Assembly: GCA_030220185.1 (NCBI GenBank)
Contig: JASPKZ010007546.1
Span: 167,001-231,000 of the forward strand
Direction of reading: 5' to 3'
Source: Diploptera punctata
Taxonomy: Eukaryota > Arthropoda > Insecta > Blattodea > Blaberidae
DNA length: 64,000 nt
Part shown: positions 63,819 through 64,000 of the stretch, piece after piece
Layout of the letters: every line of letters starts with the position of its first letter
How positions within the stretch are numbered: position 1 is the first letter of the stretch
Notes under the pieces: model-generated
The model's input: only the letters and a program-made list of their open reading frames with translations
Told to the model about the DNA's origin: nothing
Database searches by the model: none
Translations under genes and position numbers: made by a program

Positions 63819-63864
<46 letters not shown>
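63817..63864. repeat. (AAT)n microsatellite
   Basis: AAT run. Confidence 0.9.
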
Positions 63865-64000
63865 TATTTATTTTACCTGGCAGAGTTAAGGCCTTAAGGT
63901 CTTGTCTACCACTCAACCAGGTTTAAAAAATACAAACAATAGCACAGGGATAAGGTTTGAGCTCATATTCGGGAAGTCCTATGGTTATCTATACATTCAT
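63865..64000 (-). repeat. LINE 3' end, CR1/Jockey family copy, runs off window
   Basis: Inverse of 'CCTGGTTGAGTGGTAGACAA' and GACCTTAAGGCCTTAACTCTGCC; the rest continues beyond 64000. Confidence 0.65.

Overview
The window is a gene-poor, AT-rich stretch of an arthropod genome, most likely a large insect genome of the cockroach or orthopteroid kind. This is inferred from the mix of CR1/Jockey-, RTE- and Jockey-type LINEs, Tc1/mariner-type transposons, tRNA-derived SINEs, and abundant TA, ATT and GAT microsatellites. I found no convincing host protein-coding gene, rRNA or CRISPR array. Almost every recognisable protein is a broken transposable-element protein.

Layout. 0-15 kb: old LINE tails, three SINE families (called V1-V4 here, with V2 and V3 in this part), dispersed 600-bp and 700-bp repeats, a piggyBac-like N-terminal remnant and a SINE split by a 534-bp insert carrying an acidic ORF. 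15-22 kb: a palindrome with hammerhead-like core motifs, then a three-level nest. A Jockey-type ORF1 (16.1 and 21.6 kb) is split by a mariner-like element (16460-21628), which itself hosts a palindromic tRNA-bearing retroposon (16664-17699) and a second mariner with about 146-bp inverted repeats (19353-20996). 22-28 kb: an RNase H fragment on the minus strand, RTE-type modules, a dead mariner with intact ends and a second, simpler tRNA-bearing inverted retroposon (27605-28068). 28-32 kb: a short CACTG-ended element and the best-preserved LINE (endonuclease plus reverse transcriptase, one frameshift). 35-38 kb: a nearly complete but broken RTE-like LINE on the minus strand. 38-64 kb: SINEs, LINE tails, foldback elements, and a pair of related MITEs (43.3 and 45.4 kb) of which one is filled and one empty for the CACTG element. 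A longer degenerate copy of the protein encoded by that element lies at 51.8-52.8 kb.

The most notable structure is the tRNA-bearing inverted retroposon. Two loci show 73-nt tRNA-like sequences facing outward from a palindrome, each followed by a T-run, the same 3' tail and 12-bp target duplications. One locus is simple (one pair) and one compound (two pairs, 302-bp period). The second most notable is the CACTG-ended element, whose mobility is shown by an empty-site comparison inside this window. Element family names (V1-V4, R600, R700, X/Y, YQG) are local labels, not published names. Boundaries of degenerate repeats are good to about 5-20 bases.
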